DNA of 64,000 nt from Drosophila pseudoobscura (lineage: Eukaryota; Arthropoda; Insecta; Diptera; Drosophilidae), in NCBI RefSeq assembly GCF_009870125.1, contig NC_046681.1, positions 10,057,001 through 10,121,000 of the forward strand, given 5' to 3'. Position 1 is the first letter of the stretch. Each line of letters begins with the position of its first letter. Under the pieces are notes generated by a model. The model saw only the letters and a list, made by a program, of their open reading frames with translations, was not told where the DNA came from and did no database searches. Below, piece after piece: positions 13,138 through 25,086 of this stretch. A program made the position numbers and the translations under genes.

Positions 13138-16100
13138 CTGCAAGCGAACAGACGAGAGACCAGATGATAAAAAGCTTTAGAGAAGAGTCTTGGGCAGAGT
13201 CAGGGACAGGGACAGGGGCAGAGCTTCAGTTGGGGCAATAACATAATTACGTTGAAAGTAACTGCCAATTGCCGACACTAAACTACAGGAACAACAACTG
13301 CAACAACAGCAACAAGAGCCACAAGAGATACATTCACTCATTATTTTCGTGTTTTCATTTCATGTACGAATCGGCTTCAAAGTTAAAGCCGCCGATCTGT
13401 AATTTACGCCACTTAAGCCGCCGCCGTGCCGGCTACAACAGCGATGTTGCTCGTGTGCTGTTGCCATGTTGCTGCTGGCGGCGGCAGAGCGTTTGCTGCT
13501 GCTGCTGCTTCTGCTGCGTTGCTCTTGCTGTCTTAATAGTCGCCGACTTGCAACACTTTGAAGTTGCTGTCGAAAAAAGGGCTGCAGCGGCAGCCTTCAG
13601 GTGCCTTGCCAAAAAGAAGCCCGAAGAATGGGGTCCTTTTGGCGCTAGGGCCATTCTGGGCCGCATGTTGCTGAGTGCCCGAAATGTTGCTCGTGTGCGA
13701 AAACGTCTACATTTCAGATTAACTGATTTATTGAATGTATTATTCCAAATTTGTTTTTGAATTTAGTTGAAATATTTTTATCGTGACATGCAAAAGCTTC
13801 AAGAAAGATGCTCTAATATGCTGGGACTAAGCATGTTGCAGAGGGAAGTGTCGAATACAGTCAACGACAGATTTTGCCCATTCATTGACTAAGAAACGTC
13901 ATGCATGATGAATGATGCTACCATTTTATCATAGAACTTGCCCTTTAATCTGTATTTTTTCAGAGAAATCCCACATCGTGCTCCAATCACAATAGCGACG
14001 GCATTGGCTGATTGATCGCATGTGCTGCACGTCGCAGCCGCAGGCAGTTGCTAATGGAAACGCGGCTCCGCACTCCGCACTCTGTTCTCCGACACTTTCA
14101 CACATTTTCGCTAATCAGCAGCAACTTGAGCTACTGTGGGGTTTTACGGCTCAACAGGCAATCGTAAATTAGGCCATAAATCAGACATGACCCCATAAAA
14201 ACGGGGCAGAAACGGAGCAAACTACTGTATTGCGAGTAGAGGGCATCCGAGTCCAAGTCCAAGACCAAGTCCAAAGGAAGAGACACTCACCTATCAAAGT
14301 CAGTGAGACGCGACGAATCGCGAAATCCTTTTGCAAACGGATTCGAATCGATTTTCAGTTTCGTAATCAATTGATTCTGATAGGCCGTCACGGCCGTGAA
14401 CACGGTCTCCGGGAAAACGAAGGTTTTATGATCCATATCCTGCAGCTCCTTGGGATTGCCGGGTATGCTCTGGCCGTGGCTCATCCGTACCAAGTGGATC
14501 CGTGGCTGATAGCGATGCATTGAGTTCAACACGACCTGTATGAAACGAAACGAAACGAGAAGAATTTCCTGAATGCGAATGCTTATAAAAAATGTACGCC
14601 CATAAAAAGTAGTCCATGTTTGCTTTGACTGTCCTCGGAAGGCTCTGCAGCCTCCATTCTCCTATCCTATATCCCAGTGCCCATCGCATCCTTTATGGCT
14701 GTGATAAAAACGGTAGCAGGCTCGTAAACAGAGCGTCGCCACTCGGATCTTGGGCTCTCAAAACATGTGGGCGAGTCGTCGGTGGAGTGGTGGAGGAGTA
14801 TTTGCCACCAAATTGCCAACAATTTTCATTCATTTTTGTGCGCGCGCAATGCCATTTGCATATGTGCATGTTGTGGCAACTCTGGCTGACCCCATCTGAC
14901 CCGACACGACCCAACGACTGAAGACAATGCCAGTCAGCCGCCCGGCCGCCAGTTTATGTGTTTGCGTCTTCCCTAAATTATTCATAAATGAATTCGGAAT
15001 GCCAGAAATGCTACCTCTTGCAGGTGCTCTCTCACTGGTATTGGGGTTAAGAGTTAGGAGTTGGATGTACCATATAATATAATATAATCTATTGAAATCA
15101 AAGACAAAGGGAAGCTAGACTTTGAAATCTTAAGGTTTCTGTCTGTGAAAGAGAGTTTTATACGCTGAAAACTATTGATTCTTGTTGGTTTTGATCTCTT
15201 CTAGTTTTACTGAAGTGGCTTCTATAAGCTATATTGCATTTTACCCAATACAAAGGAAGGAAGGAGGCAGCATTCCATAAATCACTGGCTTCTAGGACAC
15301 AATAAAAGGTAAGAGATCAATCAGGAGCACCTACTATTGATAGAAATCGAAATGCTTTTATGCCCGGCTCATTCAGTGGCATCTTTGCCTGGAAAATTTA
15401 CTTTAAAATTGGTAAACTACAGCCCCAATAATAAAGCAAGCTTACAACTCTCCTGGAAGGTAATACCATCACTATAGAAGCTCCAGCCTGTGTGTTTCTT
15501 ATCCTTTTAAACACATACCGATGCGAAACTAGTTCATCCGTTTAGCAGCCTAAAGCCTATCCTCCCCTTCATCGATTTCTTACTGCCTCTAACACTCCCG
15601 CCTGTCCACCCCGTGAATGTCCTTTGCCACCCGCGCCCCGTATCTAGAGTTCGACTCACCTGTCCGCTCTTATCCATTTCGTTATTTGTCAACTTCACCT
15701 TCTCGAAGGAGACGACCTGTTTGCGCAACGCCTCCGGGCTGATGGGGCAATCCGGATGGCAGTAGATGCGGGCCGGCGGCGGCGGATCCGCCTTGCCCGC
15801 CACCAGCCAGGAGCTGCGATGGTAGGCATAGCGATAGCGCCGCGAGTCCAGGGGCACAATGTCCAGCAGGACGGCGTACCGATCCGGGGGCTGGATCTGC
15901 CGCAGTGGACCCGAGAAGCTCACACGCACCGTGGGGAACATGCGCCTGAAAGTGGACCAAGTGGTGTGTGGAAATGGTCGGGAAATGTTAGTGAACTCAA
16001 AGAAAGGCATACAGAAAGGCGGAGGAAAATCGTGAACTATTTTTTTTATTGCCCGCCATTGTGTTTCATGGTTGAAGGGGGGCCCGGGGGTCGCTGCGGG

Positions 16101-19100
16101 GTATGCAAATAAGACGCATATTTAATTTTATGACTTTTAGCACGTTTTTAACACATTTCCGCACACCCCAGTGGAGGGTACAGTGGGTGTGCCACCCCCT
16201 GCCCATTCCACCAGCCACCTTCCCCTGAAACCCTCAACAGTTGAAATTATATAACAACAATTTGTCGTTTTTTGTGTCTGTTTGCGGTCGAAGGTAAGTG
16301 TAAATGACGCTAATGACCCAGCCCACTTTTTTGTCATTTGTCTCCGAGCCAAGAACACGGGGAGAGAACACCTTGTCAGAGCCAACAGCATTGGGTGTTT
16401 CTGTATCCATGAGTGTAGGCATGTTGTATCTGTGTTTGCTGGCTAGACGGAGTAATGGTAATGGCAATGGTGTGGGCTGGCTAATTATAATTGATTTGCT
16501 TTGAGTTGTGTTGGTAAATTAATGGGGTGGCATTTATTCAAATAAAATGTTATAATTATCGGAGAGAACCATTGACAATATTTGAGCACTAAACAGTGTT
16601 GAATAACGCAGGGAATATATAACTTTTGAGTAATATGAGAAAAAGATTTCATTTTTAAAGAAGATTTCAATGAATCTTAAGCAAATGTTGGGGATTCGTT
16701 TATTTCTAAGTAATTATTTTGTTTATTTTATTTATTTTTGTAAATGTAGATGTAGGCTCCGGTAGGGTTTAAGAAGAAGGAGCCCAGAAAGCAACCCTGT
16801 AACACTTTGAACCACGAACAAGTCGTGTTTCAATTTCATTGTGACTCATTTTTGTGTGTGATTTTGTGATTTGTACAATAGTACAGTTTGTCACCGCCCT
16901 GCTTAACAGACCGATATTGGGGGGAGTCTGGGCGTGGCCAATTGTGTGGGCCAGAGTTGCCAACGTCAAGTAGGTAACAGTTATGGGGCTATGGGCCCAC
17001 TATTTAGTTTGAGCAACAACCCAAACGAATCACAGTCGTCGCGGCAATCGTTGGCTCGTTCTGGCTGTAACACAAGTAGCAAGTGCCGGAGCAGTTGCAG
17101 TTGCATGCCACAATTAGCACCATTGTAGCAGGCATTTAACATGGTTTCTCTTATCTGGATATCTACGAGCTGCAGCCAAGCGGAAGCCGCCGCCAGAGCC
17201 GGAAGCTTCCATTTTGTTTTTGGCCAAAAACAAAGAAGCAGAAATGTAAGCAGAATGTAATGGAAGTCCGAGCTGAGTTCCAGCTAAATTTATTCGGATT
17301 GTTAACACTTTCCTCAGCCATTTGATGGCTCTGCTAATGTGCCCCATAAATGTGTGAAGCTAGACCAACAGCCACGCCTGTTTTTGGGCTATATCTAATG
17401 CCGCCCCCCCGGCGGAAATGTCGTAAATCATATTCCAACATTTACATACATTTTATTAGCCACAGAACCACAGCCACTCCCACCCTTCGGGGAAAACCGC
17501 TTCGACTTCAGTTCTTTCTTTTTGCTGGTGTGGATTTTATGTATTTGTTTATGGGAAAATTAGGGAAATGGCTTTTACTCAGTTCAGTTTTAGTGTGGAA
17601 TGGAATGCAGGAGTGGACTTGGACGTGGACACCGACCGGACCGAGCTTAGGTGCCAAAGGTTACAATTATGAAGTTTACACACCATTTGCCATGGCAAGA
17701 AATACCACAGAAAGGGGAGGACTGGCCAGCAGCGATGACTTGGGGTGGCTTTGGTTTCAATTAGTCTGGCTGAATATACTACGCTATATATAGAGACCCT
17801 ATGGGAGAGCCGCCAATTCATTATCAACACCTTTGTTACAGCAAATTAAGCCTCAAGGTCTAAATTAATAAAATGCAAATTAGCCAGCGACTAAACCCCG
17901 AAACAACCCCGAACCCCAAACAGAACAGAAGAAAAACGGATATATAAAACTATAACTTAGATCTTATCGGAAACTGACAACACTCCCCCCTGTTTTTCCC
18001 TCTTTCCCTGTTCCACCGCTGGCTGCATTTCCATTTTCCCATCTTTTATTAGTTGATTAATTCATAATTTAGACCCGTCTCCGACTCCGACTCGGACTCG
18101 GACCCTGCCCCTGCACTGCACCTTTCGTCTGGGGGATTAACTTGTTCCAATTGTTGTCTGTTCTTGTCGATTCCCTCTGATAAATGGTCTGGGTTTCTGT
18201 TCAGCTGTTCGTTGAAATATTAATGGAGCTGTGGCCAAAGTTGTGTCTGAAAATACAGAAAATTCTGCCTGCCTGCACCATGAAAATTGCAATTGCCATG
18301 CACTGCCTTGTGCTACTGTGCCTGTCCCTTCGGACCCTAGCCTAGCCCCGGGATAGACAGATCCCGGACCTGATAGGCGTGAAGAGTTTGTCGCAAAATA
18401 TTGACAAACCGAGGGACTTCGACCCGCTGGGCGAGAGGTCAAAACAATTAGCCCGCCCGCCCGCGTCTTCTGACTTTTGTGCGCCGTCTTTGTCCACGTA
18501 CAGAATGTCCTGCAAAAGAACCTCAAAACCGCTGACAGCGTGACAAAATCACAAACCACGTGATATTTTATTTCAATGACCGCAGAGCAAGCACATACCC
18601 ACGCACACATAAGGCGACGAGCAGTCCTCAGTCCTAACTTGACCATCTGACAGGCAGGTAAACACAAATTCGAACAATTTCTGACTCTTTTCTTGGGCTG
18701 TAAATCATCCTCGAAGTCGGCTTCTTGTTTCGGGCCCGAATCTTTTGGCAATTTGATGCAGTTCTTGTCGCGCATTTCATGGCTCCGTTCTGAGGGGAGC
18801 TGCGCATGCGCTTGTTGCATGTTGTGGCAACATTTTCATGGAATTGCAACGATTGACTGAATGGTTCTGAATGGTGCCATGAATCCGATATACATATGTA
18901 TCTGTAGAGTATATCTGTGTAAATTGAGGGGTTTCCTTCTGGTATTCATTTCAGATACAAGAAACACCAAAAATATCCCAACTTCCCATTGCTGCCCTCC
19001 ACACCTGATCCCTGATGAACATGCCACCGAATCATACCATCTAAAAGCTGTACCCAAGCCTATACTTTTGTAATTTAAAATGTATCACTCAGAAAACAAA

Positions 19101-22100
19101 CAAAAAAGCATTGGCACTCCCACTTCCCCTGGACCTGACCCTGGACCTGGACGGACATGTTTAGCTGCCAAACGACGTGCTGACATAGATGTATATCGGG
19201 ATTGGGAGTTATTGTTCTGTTTCTCTCTCTTTTTTTGTGTGCTTTGCAGTTGTGTTGCATGCATCAAACCCGCACAAATGTAAATACGAGTAAGCGGCGG
19301 CAAGCATCGGTATCCTTTGGCTAATTACAGGGCAGCCAGTGGCAGCAGTCACCAAAAAAACAGTGAGAGTCAAACAGAACACGAAACGAAACGAAACGAA
19401 ATGGGGGCCCAAAAGCCAGGGGACATGCAAATGTGTTGTTAGCGCGACAATCGGTAGCTATTACAATGCAATTTATACTTTGTGTGGACTCCTGGCTCAG
19501 GCAGGACTCAGAACTCAGGATTCTGGATTCAGGAGAAGCGGGAGCGGGAGCGAAAGGAGTAAATTTGTTAATGTGTCGTAAATGCGCACAGCAGGTGGAA
19601 GGGGGATGGCGAGTGGGAAGTGGGGGAGGTGGAGATCTCTTTTGGGGTCGACTGCTGACGGCCAACAAAGGGTTACACACACATTCAGAACAAACAAACA
19701 AAAGTTGCCAAGCGAAAAGACACAAAACCAAAGGCACTAAAAACACTAAATCATAAATCGACCAGAGAGTCGACTGTGTGATACCCAGTAACAGAAGAGA
19801 AAAGAGCGGAGATCGCGGCGTATTTTAAATATTTTTTCTCTCTAGTGAAATTTTGAACTTTAATCAAACTTTAATTAAAGTGGTAGAAAACTTCCACTCT
19901 GGGTCGCTACATCTTTATTAATTTTTGGGTATAAAAATTGTAGATTTTAAAAAAGATCTTGCATAAAACCTTATTTGTATCTCATGGAAGTACATTTATA
20001 AGGTTTAATTTTGTTGCACAGTATTGTTATTATGACTATTTTTTATTTATTCAATAAATATAATTATTTTCATTTAAATATTCAGTTTCCAGACCCCATT
20101 GGGCAAAGTAGTCCAGGAAGCAAAGAAGGCCTCAATCCTCATTGTTGAGGATAGTTCTCAGCATGGTGAACCTTTGCCTAAAATCCATCATACCTCTCAC
20201 CCACTTGAAAAGGGGCACCAAAGTATCAAAAACAGGGCTCCTAACTACCACCTAGAGACTAATGCGTATTTCGCATGTTATCCAAAAAGCTGAAGAGAAA
20301 GAGAAAAGCAGAAAGGCAGAAAAAATAAAGCCAACAAAAAAGAGAAAAACAAAAAGTTCTTCTGGCACCCAAACTGTTATGTTTCATGTTCGTTCGTTCA
20401 TGTTTCGTTATTCGTTTCATATTCATTCGCATTTCGCATTCACATTCAACCCACCAGCTCCCTGCCTGCCCTACCCTACCAGGCAGTCATCCATCCAACA
20501 CGACATTCGCACGAGAATCGAGAAATATCGTCAAGCAATAATTTCTTCAACTTCTTTGTTGAGTTGCGAATGAAAAGTCGTTTAGGCCAGGTCTCAGGTC
20601 TGTGTTCGTGGGTACAGGTGTTTGTGTGTGGAGTGTACGCATACCCTTGCAGAGGGTACAATGATTTTGACAAGATGTTTGCAATGCATAAAAGGGAAGG
20701 GAGTGATAATAATGTATCAGTAAATTCTACAAAATCTATGCCCAGATATAAATTTTCATATATCCTTCATGTATTTTCAGGCATGGGTCCTACGTCGTAG
20801 ATCCAATCAGCCAAGAAAGAAACAGGTGAGTAAATTTTGGCCTAAGGTCACCGTTTTTTCGATATAGTACTCAAGCAAAGGAAGGATCTGTAAGGGTATC
20901 AAAAACATCACCCCACAAAGCTAGCCTGGTCTTTTCCTGTTCAAATTTGATTGTAGTAGACCCAAACCGCTGATGAAATGAACTGCTTCCCCCTGGGTTC
21001 TGGCTGCTTCACAATTTTTTTTCTTTCTTTTCTGCTAATCGAAAATCGACGGCATATTATTTCGATGCCTTGTCAATCAAATTTCTTGGCCAGCTGATGG
21101 AGCCCCATGTAAATGAGAAACTAACCAAAAAGTTGTTGATATTTTCCAGTTAAGACGAGGAGGCGTCATCGGTGGGGCGGGGCGGAGCTGGGCTGGTGGC
21201 GACTGGTCTGGCGGGGGCTTGGTTCCATGGGTGAAAGGCGCATTAAAGTTTTATTGATTGTTCGAGTTTCTGTTTCGAGGACTTCTCGTGGGCAGTGTGG
21301 ATGTGTGGTGGTGCCTTGATTGGTGCCCGACTGCCGGGGGCGGCATTATGGTTATGACCCGGACTGCCCCTCATCACACACTCCACACAGCACGCCCCAA
21401 CCTGAGCCCACCGGGCAAAAGGCCTTTGGCAAATTGAATTCCAATGAAAGTTAAATGAAATAAAATGCATGCGAGGAGAGGAGTGGAGTTTGTGATGCAA
21501 GTGGACCCTGGAGACAATGTGATCGATTATCTGGGAATTTCTGCAATTGCAATCGATAAACGAATGCTGAAAATTGTTGGGGGTACACGTTTAACCTAAT
21601 CGATTGCTGATGAGGCAAATTTGGGAACGAGTATGAGGAAAGCAGACATTTACTATACTAGGACGTAAAATATCAAATGATTGATGTCAATGATGAGGAA
21701 AAACATGGAAAAAAATTAAGAAAGTCTTGGCTAAGACATAGGAAATCTCTCAATGAAAACAATGTTTAAAAAATCCCATCACAATGCCAGAGTGAAGCTC
21801 TATTTTTACATCCCAAATATCTTTTACGAAACTACATTAGACTACAGTTCTTTTGTATTCTATCTTTATTATAAAAGTTATCCTACTAGGGATGTGAACA
21901 TTCAAAACTTCCTAAATGTTTTCTAAGAATATTAATCCATATCCCCATCTCCCCCTTATCAACCTCTTTCAGGAATCCCACAACTTAATAAAAACATTAA
22001 TTTTTACACTCATTCCAACCCAGACCTTTCATCACTAATTGATCCCTTTGAACACTGACCATTCATCCCATTCATATACCACTCCATTTCCCCTTTAATG

Positions 22101-22678
22101 TAAATGTATGTAGTAAATTTTTCTGTACAAGTTTCTCGTCTCGACTCACCTGCCCGATTTGGTAATGATCATTTCAGTGCCCAATTCATGGAACTTATCC
22201 CAGAGCTCCTTGGTCTCCAGGTGGCACTGGATTGGCGTGAGATCGTCGCAGTTGCACGAGCCGAGTATCTTGGGCGTGGGCTGCTGTGGATTTGGATGTG
22301 GATGTGGATGTAGATGGAGGAGAGTAGCGGAAGGTGGGACACGGTTAGAAAAGCGCTTTTCGTATGGGAGCGTTGCTGACTTTGTTGCGTTTGGTTACCT
22401 GCGCGGGCTCCTCTGGCGACAGGCGTTCGTCTTCGGGAGGACTCTGGGCTGGCGGTGGAGGCGAGGGCGTGGCCGTGCCACCACCACTAGATCCAGCTCC
22501 AGCCACAGCTCCAGCTGCGGCAGCATTTGGTGTGGTGGTTGTGGCACGCCCTCGATGGCTGCTTGATTTGCTGTGATTGCTGTTGTTGTTGTTATTGTTG
22601 TTGTTGTGATGATGATTGTGATGTTGGCGTTGTTGCTTGTTTGCTGTTGCATGGTGATGTGTCTGTTGCCGTTGTTGT

Positions 22679-22710
<32 letters not shown>

Positions 22711-25086
22711 TTGCTGTTGTTGCTGTGCAACACGCAATGCCTGACGCGTTTGTTGCTGAACTGCTGCTGCTGCTGCTGCCGCCGCCGCTGCTGTTGCAGC
22801 CAACGCCGTCGGCGATTCAGAGTCACTGCAGTCAACCACATCAACGTCAACATCATCGTCCACATCCTGGCCCGAATACTGTTCCACAGACAATGGACCT
22901 AGATGCAACAGAGACATCAAATTGGCTTGTTAATGCGGGAGGAACAGAGGCAGAGTGCCGAGTACAGAGGGAACAGAAAGAACGGAGTGTGCTACTATGG
23001 CAACATGTTGCATGTCGATGACGAGGGACAGTCGACACAGTCGAGAATCGGTCGCGCCCAGATGTATTTCACAGATTACGCCAAAAAATTCAATTATTTG
23101 CTCAAAATGCAATTTCATATGTTAATTCTCTACCAATCTGCCGTTGGCTGTGTGTGTGCGCCATGTGTGCGTTGTACCGCCAAATGGTGGGGCAGGACAG
23201 AGGCTGAGTGTGGGGGCCGGGGCCGGGGCCACGACTAATGAATGCATCTGTTGGCGCTTCTGTCTCTCTACCCAATTATGGCATCTAAATAGTTTCGCAT
23301 ACGCGACAGAGGGAGATAAATATACGCATAAGCGAATATATCCGACTCGCTTGTCGTGCCCCTGCCACCACTGCACCACACACACACCATGCGGCAACAT
23401 ACGACTGTCCCCCCTTGCATTCAAATAGGCTTTGATTATTTTATTGCCGCGCATTTGCCGCAATTATCAAGTCATCAACGTTGCATTGTCATCAATATAT
23501 AATTTATAAAGCATAAAAGGAAAAACAACAAAATACGAGTACGAGAAAAAATATGCACAGAAAATAGAGGAGAAATATAATGCAATTGCGACACTTTACC
23601 TCCCGCCCTCCCACAGAACAGGGGAGGGAAATTGGTTTAGGGGAAGGGGGCCAATGGGTATTTCTAAGCAATCGATTAATTGGGTTTTTATTTCGTTGAA
23701 ATGTTTTATTGAGGCGGGGCGGGGTCTTTCGGTGTGCTGTCATCGACAGATGGAACTGCTTGTCTTAAATGTATATACATATATATATTTTTATATACTC
23801 CTACTAGAAGTAAATAAAGTAATGATTCTACTGAAGGTCTCTTAAGACTTTTGGAAGACTCGTTTTTGATGATCTGTTGAATTGCAGAATATGTATATTT
23901 TTAGCGACTTCTTGAGTGACGTATGCTATTTGAAATACTTTTATTGTGAAGATTTAATTCCATTTGGGATACTTTTTATTAGTGTTTTGATTTCCAGGTT
24001 TGTTGTGGAATATAATTGGATTTAGTTCAGAAAAAGAAAGAACATTTTCTTGCATACTATTAATTAGAACCCCCCATGTTTATACGAAAATTCTGTATTT
24101 TGGGTAAATGGACTGATAATAAATATAATTACAAATGTTTTGCCATATTCATATGGTCGTCAAATATTTCAGAGCGGTCCTTAGTTCTTGGATTATATAT
24201 TTTGAAGTACTTATGATAGATTTAATAAAGTCTCATGTAATTTGCAGTACATTTTTATTCCACAAATTGAAGGAAACTTCTTTCTGCTAGAAGTCTCAAC
24301 TGGCTATATTTTGTTATAACAATTTTAAGCCTGATCGCTTTTTCAGATAGCATTCTAAACAATCTCTGGCTTGTGCGGGTTAATAAATATGTAAATAAAA
24401 GTTCGATTCGATTATCGTATAAACCCGTAACTTGGGCTAAACATCAACATGTTGGATATGCAAAATAAAATTCAATCAACAAAAGTGACTGGAACTTGTT
24501 CATTATGCAAACCATCAATTTAAACCAAAGATAAGAATATATATGAATAGAACTTCTTCTCAGAAAGAACCCCTCAAACAAATGAATGAATATTTCACAA
24601 AAATCATCAACAATTTAAGCGACGAAAAGGAAATGCTCCTACGAGTAGAAATGCAAATTGATATCTATTTAAGAGTGTGTATGGGACGGATAGAGATATA
24701 TCAGATATAGTGTGTACGAGTAGATGTGGTGGAAGGTCGGAATTACTTTACTCACTCAGACTCCTTTCGGATGGCTCGCGGCTGCTCGGGGCGTTTCCGC
24801 CGCGCGCCATAATCGCGGCAATTGAGAAATCCGTGGCAAAGGAAATGTTGTGCTGATGCGGATGATGATGGTGGTTCAGCGGATGATGATGATTATGATG
24901 CTGATGATGATGATGATGAGTGGCGCTGCTGCCGTTGGCGAGGTTTGTGGTGGCTGCCGCTGCGGCTGCTGCCACAGCCGCTGTGGCAATTTGTTGCTGA
25001 AGCTTGGACTTGAAGTTCTGCGACGACGACGTCGGAGGCGGCGTCTGTGGAGGCTTTGTATTTGCCGGCTGATTGCTCAGAAGCAT
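12594..25086 (-). CDS. H15: T-box transcription factor H15 (neuromancer1, Tbx20 family), six coding exons
   Basis: This gene encodes a nuclear DNA-binding T-box factor of the Tbx20 class, which in flies patterns heart, ventral leg, segments and neurons. I assembled it by hand: coding exons 25086-24756, 22898-22399, 22283-22150, 15945-15660, 14535-14291 and 13137-12594 all have GT donors and AG acceptors and compatible phases, giving 679 residues. The order is: His-rich N terminus; Groucho-type eh1 motif FSIAAIM at 87-93; acidic patch ([10 protein letters not shown]); Ala, Gln, His/Asn and Pro-rich tracts; T-box at about 302-499 ([51 protein letters not shown]); and a Tbx20-type tail ([20 protein letters not shown]). 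The start is ATG at 25086 ([11 protein letters not shown]), with an AAA context. The paralog midline is the alternative. The N terminus and the VEQYSGQD region fit H15 as I recall it, without a database check. Confidence 0.85.
13138..14290 (-). other. H15: H15 intron 5
   Basis: This is a 1.15-kb intron between the T-box C-terminal exon and the last exon. It holds a CTG/CAG-rich section near 13490-13520 and short CAA/CAG runs near 13290-13320. Long open frames here are composition artefacts. No embedded gene is seen. Confidence 0.8.
14291..14535 (-). CDS. H15: H15 coding exon 5 (C-terminal T-box)
   Basis: The acceptor CATACAG|GTCGTG and the donor GATAG|GTGAGT bound residues 418-498 plus two bases. 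The exon contains [12 protein letters not shown], the Tbx20-like [15 protein letters not shown] and [20 protein letters not shown]. These are the C-terminal T-box helices that enter the DNA minor groove. The ending LTDFDR is characteristic of the Tbx20/H15/midline class and not of omb, org-1 or Dorsocross. Confidence 0.93.
14536..15659 (-). other. H15: H15 intron 4
   Basis: This 1.12-kb intron splits the T-box between SGQ and VVLN. It is AT-rich in the middle (about 15050-15500), and I see no coding segment or clear repeat in it. Confidence 0.8.
15660..15945 (-). CDS. H15: H15 coding exon 4 (central T-box)
   Basis: The acceptor CACTTTCAG|GCGCATG supplies the last base of the split arginine, and the donor GGACAG|GTGAGT leaves phase 0. 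The exon encodes residues 322-417, including [46 protein letters not shown] and [17 protein letters not shown]. This is the central T-box beta-barrel and part of the DNA-contact and dimer surface as known from solved T-box structures. Confidence 0.92.
15946..22149 (-). other. H15: H15 intron 3 (6.2 kb)
   Basis: This is the largest intron. It separates SGR from RMFPT inside the T-box. It contains a hairpin-type repeat at 20641, an AT-rich stretch around 19820-20090, short repeats such as the TGGACC-like units at about 19125-19150, and no reading frame that resembles a known protein. Long developmental-gene introns like this often hold enhancers, but none is demonstrated here. Confidence 0.75.
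20641..20720 (+). repeat. Drosophila hairpin repeat, intron 3 copy
   Basis: ATACCCT-TGCAG-AGGGTAC at 20641-20659 is followed by ATGATTTTGACAAGATG and TTTGCAATGCA, which fits the same dispersed family as the 4265 copy. It lies in H15 intron 3. Confidence 0.5.
22150..22283 (-). CDS. H15: H15 coding exon 3 (start of T-box)
   Basis: This 134-bp exon is bounded by the acceptor CCACAG-CAG|CCC and the donor GGGCAG|GTGAGT, in phase 2. It encodes residues 278-321 and part of an arginine. A short [14 protein letters not shown] lead-in is followed by [20 protein letters not shown], the canonical opening of a T-box. The acceptor is a CAGCAG tandem, so the first Gln may be optional. The upstream intron is only about 115 bp. 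Confidence 0.88.
22284..22398 (-). other. H15: H15 intron 2 (short)
   Basis: This intron of about 115 bp runs from donor CAG|GTAACC to acceptor CCACAG(CAG). It contains a TGGATG/CATCCA-type hexamer run just upstream of the acceptor, in place of a strong pyrimidine tract. Confidence 0.8.
22399..22898 (-). CDS. H15: H15 coding exon 2 (acidic and homopolymer-rich linker)
   Basis: The acceptor GCATCTAG|GTCCATTG completes the split serine (A+GT), and the donor GCGCAG|GTAACC leaves phase 0. The exon encodes residues 111-277: [11 protein letters not shown], an acidic block, a run of about ten alanines, a polyglutamine run of about 18, a His/Asn-rich section, then Pro/Ser-rich sequence ending LSPEEPAQ. 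The repeats are mixed CAG/CAA and GCA/GCC codons. This part is probably disordered and of variable length between species. Confidence 0.85.
22899..24755 (-). other. H15: H15 intron 1 (1.86 kb)
   Basis: This intron is AT-rich, especially 23760-24700, with no coding signal. It separates the eh1-bearing exon from the homopolymer-rich exon. Confidence 0.75.
24756..25086 (-). CDS. H15: H15 coding exon 1 (N terminus, eh1 motif)
   Basis: The exon runs from ATG at 25086 to the donor CTGA|GTGAGTAAAG and ends in phase 1, one base into a serine codon. It encodes residues 1-110. A Gln/Ala stretch is followed by a His-rich run made of CAT/CAC codons, then FSIAAIM at 87-93. That matches the eh1 pattern (F-S-I-x-x-I-L/M) used to recruit the co-repressor Groucho. 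The longer open frame to 25092 begins with TTG, so the ATG at 25086 is preferred. Confidence 0.85.

Noticed and set aside
12522..13241. Plus-strand open frame of 239 codons
   Set aside because: It is antisense to the GC-rich last exon of H15. The minus frame encodes the conserved [10 protein letters not shown] tail, and the plus frame has an Arg/Gly/Cys-rich shadow composition.
18137..18820. Minus-strand open frame of 227 codons in H15 intron 3
   Set aside because: It has no family resemblance and erratic composition, and it lies wholly within an intron. It could be chance in GC-richer DNA.
22527..23021. Plus-strand open frame rich in Cys, Leu and Val
   Set aside because: It is the complement of the polyglutamine and polyalanine codons of H15 exon 2, not a gene.
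12594..25086. Assignment to omb/bifid, org-1 or Dorsocross
   Set aside because: [15 protein letters not shown] followed by LTDFDR and [10 protein letters not shown] fits the Tbx20 class (H15/midline), not Tbx2, Tbx1 or Tbx6 types.
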